Assembly (NCBI GenBank): GCA_013695495.1
Contig: JACDAK010000021.1
Location: 1 to 6,550 of the forward strand
Direction of reading: 5' to 3'
Origin: Blastocatellia bacterium
Lineage (GTDB): Bacteria; Acidobacteriota; Blastocatellia; Pyrinomonadales; Pyrinomonadaceae
Length of the DNA: 6,550 nt
The notes under the pieces are model-generated. The model was not told the origin of the DNA, made no database searches, and saw nothing but the letters and a program-made list of their open reading frames with translations. Positions 5,792 to 6,550 of the stretch are shown here, piece after piece (the stretch's first letter is position 1; the number at the start of each line of letters is the position of its first letter). The position numbers and the translations under genes are program-made.

Positions 5792-6550
5792 CTATTTGAT
5801 CCTTTCGACGAACCAGATAGCGGAATGTTTGCCCTCACTCGATGCTATCAAAGCCTCACCGTTGCCGAGGTAGGCGATCCCCTCGCCCTGCGGGCGTTTT
5901 CCAACGTCGAATCGAACAGGCTGCGTTTCCCAGATCTCATCAAAATTCAGCGAGGCTGTTGGAAGCGTAAATTCATAGGCGGCGCTGTAATCGACGAGGA
6001 TGAGCCGCCTTCCGTCAGGAGCGATGTCGCCACCTGTAACGGCACCGTAGGGAACGGACGGAAGTTTTATCTCTGCGATCTCCGTGGCGGTTTGCACGCT
6101 ACCGCCGTTGAACTCCGGCTTCAGTTTATATACCTTCGAAGGGCCGCTGACGTGTTTCGTAACGATGTATATGTCGCCGGACGTGGGGTGAACCAACATA
6201 GCTTCGGCGTCGTTTGGCCGGTCCGGATAGCGGAACTCAAGGACCTCTGCAGGTGCAGTGCGTTGTGGTTTAAGCTTTGACGATGCGGCTGAATATGAGT
6301 CGATCTCGGGTTCAGCCACCCGGTAGATCCGCCCGGTGCGATCAACAAGATCGTTGTTCCCGATGTCGCCTATGTAAATGAAGCAATCTTCGGTGACAGA
6401 TCGGTGGAACGCGATGTCTTCCCAGTCGATATTTTTTGCGCTCTCTACACGGAACGCGCCGAGATGTTTGCCATTAGGCCCCATCGAATAGATGAACGGG
6501 CCTCCGCCGGAATCATTGTGCGTCCAGATCGTATTGGTGCACTGCGACAC
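5792..6550 (-). CDS. Probable beta-propeller protein, N-terminus outside the window
   Basis: 252 residues are visible and the frame stays open to the window edge. The first codon (GTG at 6550-6548) is probably an internal Val, since SQCTNTIWTHNDSGG looks like the middle of a blade. The stop is TAG (5794-5792). Motifs recur at roughly blade-sized spacing: WTHNDSGGGPFIYSM (9-23), IDWEDIAF (41-48), YIGDIGNND (59-67), RIYRVAEPEID (74-84), NDAEAMLVHPTSGDIYIVTK (113-132), GGDIAPDGRRLILVDY (173-188) and GEGIAYL (222-228). Acidic residues repeat at the strand entries, as in propellers with a central metal or substrate site. The closest family feel is secreted six-bladed propellers distantly like TolB or phytase-like esterase domains, but no function is assigned. 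Export cannot be judged because the signal peptide region is missing. It is convergent with the GWxTD gene. Confidence 0.72.
   Translation of the reverse strand: MSQCTNTIWTHNDSGGGPFIYSMGPNGKHLGAFRVESAKNIDWEDIAFHRSVTEDCFIYIGDIGNNDLVDRTGRIYRVAEPEIDSYSAASSKLKPQRTAPAEVLEFRYPDRPNDAEAMLVHPTSGDIYIVTKHVSGPSKVYKLKPEFNGGSVQTATEIAEIKLPSVPYGAVTGGDIAPDGRRLILVDYSAAYEFTLPTASLNFDEIWETQPVRFDVGKRPQGEGIAYLGNGEALIASSEGKHSAIWFVERIK

Noticed and set aside
5825..6280. 151-codon plus-strand open frame opposite the propeller gene
   Set aside because: The minus-strand reading shows conserved propeller motifs across the same bases; the plus-strand product has none.

Overview
The window is about 6.5 kb of ordinary, densely coded bacterial chromosome. 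It reads as Acidobacteriota, probably Blastocatellia or Pyrinomonadales; this is inference from the gene set and mid-range GC, not from a marker gene. The clues are a GWxTD-domain secreted protein, the style of the ParA/ParB and Tat proteins, and a SelD whose active-site residue appears to be selenocysteine.

Positions 1 to 3971 hold five same-strand genes with gaps of 8 bases or less, or short overlaps, so probably one operon. They are the 3' part of parA (its 5' end lies outside the window), parB, selD, a TatA/TatB-family gene and tatC. ParA and ParB segregate the chromosome origin. SelD makes selenophosphate. The Tat proteins export folded proteins across the inner membrane.

The most informative point is the selD start. 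Frame-by-frame reading suggests a GTG start at 1532, but the true start is almost certainly ATG 1490, which has a strong AGGAGG ribosome binding site. The in-frame TGA at 1529-1531 then falls exactly on the catalytic Cys/Sec position (C-A-G-U-x-x-K). A perfect 9-bp hairpin with a GUU loop follows 33 bases later, as expected of a bacterial SECIS element. The organism should therefore have SelA, SelB and tRNA-Sec elsewhere.

TatC is also unusual. Its first periplasmic loop is expanded by roughly 95 residues, and Gln stands where E. coli TatC has Glu170.

A 140-base intergenic region (3972-4111) follows, with a good sigma-70-like promoter (TTGAAC, 17 bases, TAAAAT). Its -10 box lies inside a perfect 8-bp inverted repeat. 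This region drives a 540-residue secreted GWxTD-domain protein (4112-5734). A GC-rich hairpin at 5753-5785 separates that gene from a convergent minus-strand gene (5792 to the window end), the C-terminal 252 residues of a probable beta-propeller protein whose start is outside the window.

No tRNA, rRNA, CRISPR array, insertion sequence or convincing parS site was seen. No gap between genes exceeds 140 bases. I found no sign of a new multi-gene defence or mobile system; the interesting material is the selenocysteine SelD, the expanded TatC and the palindromic promoter.
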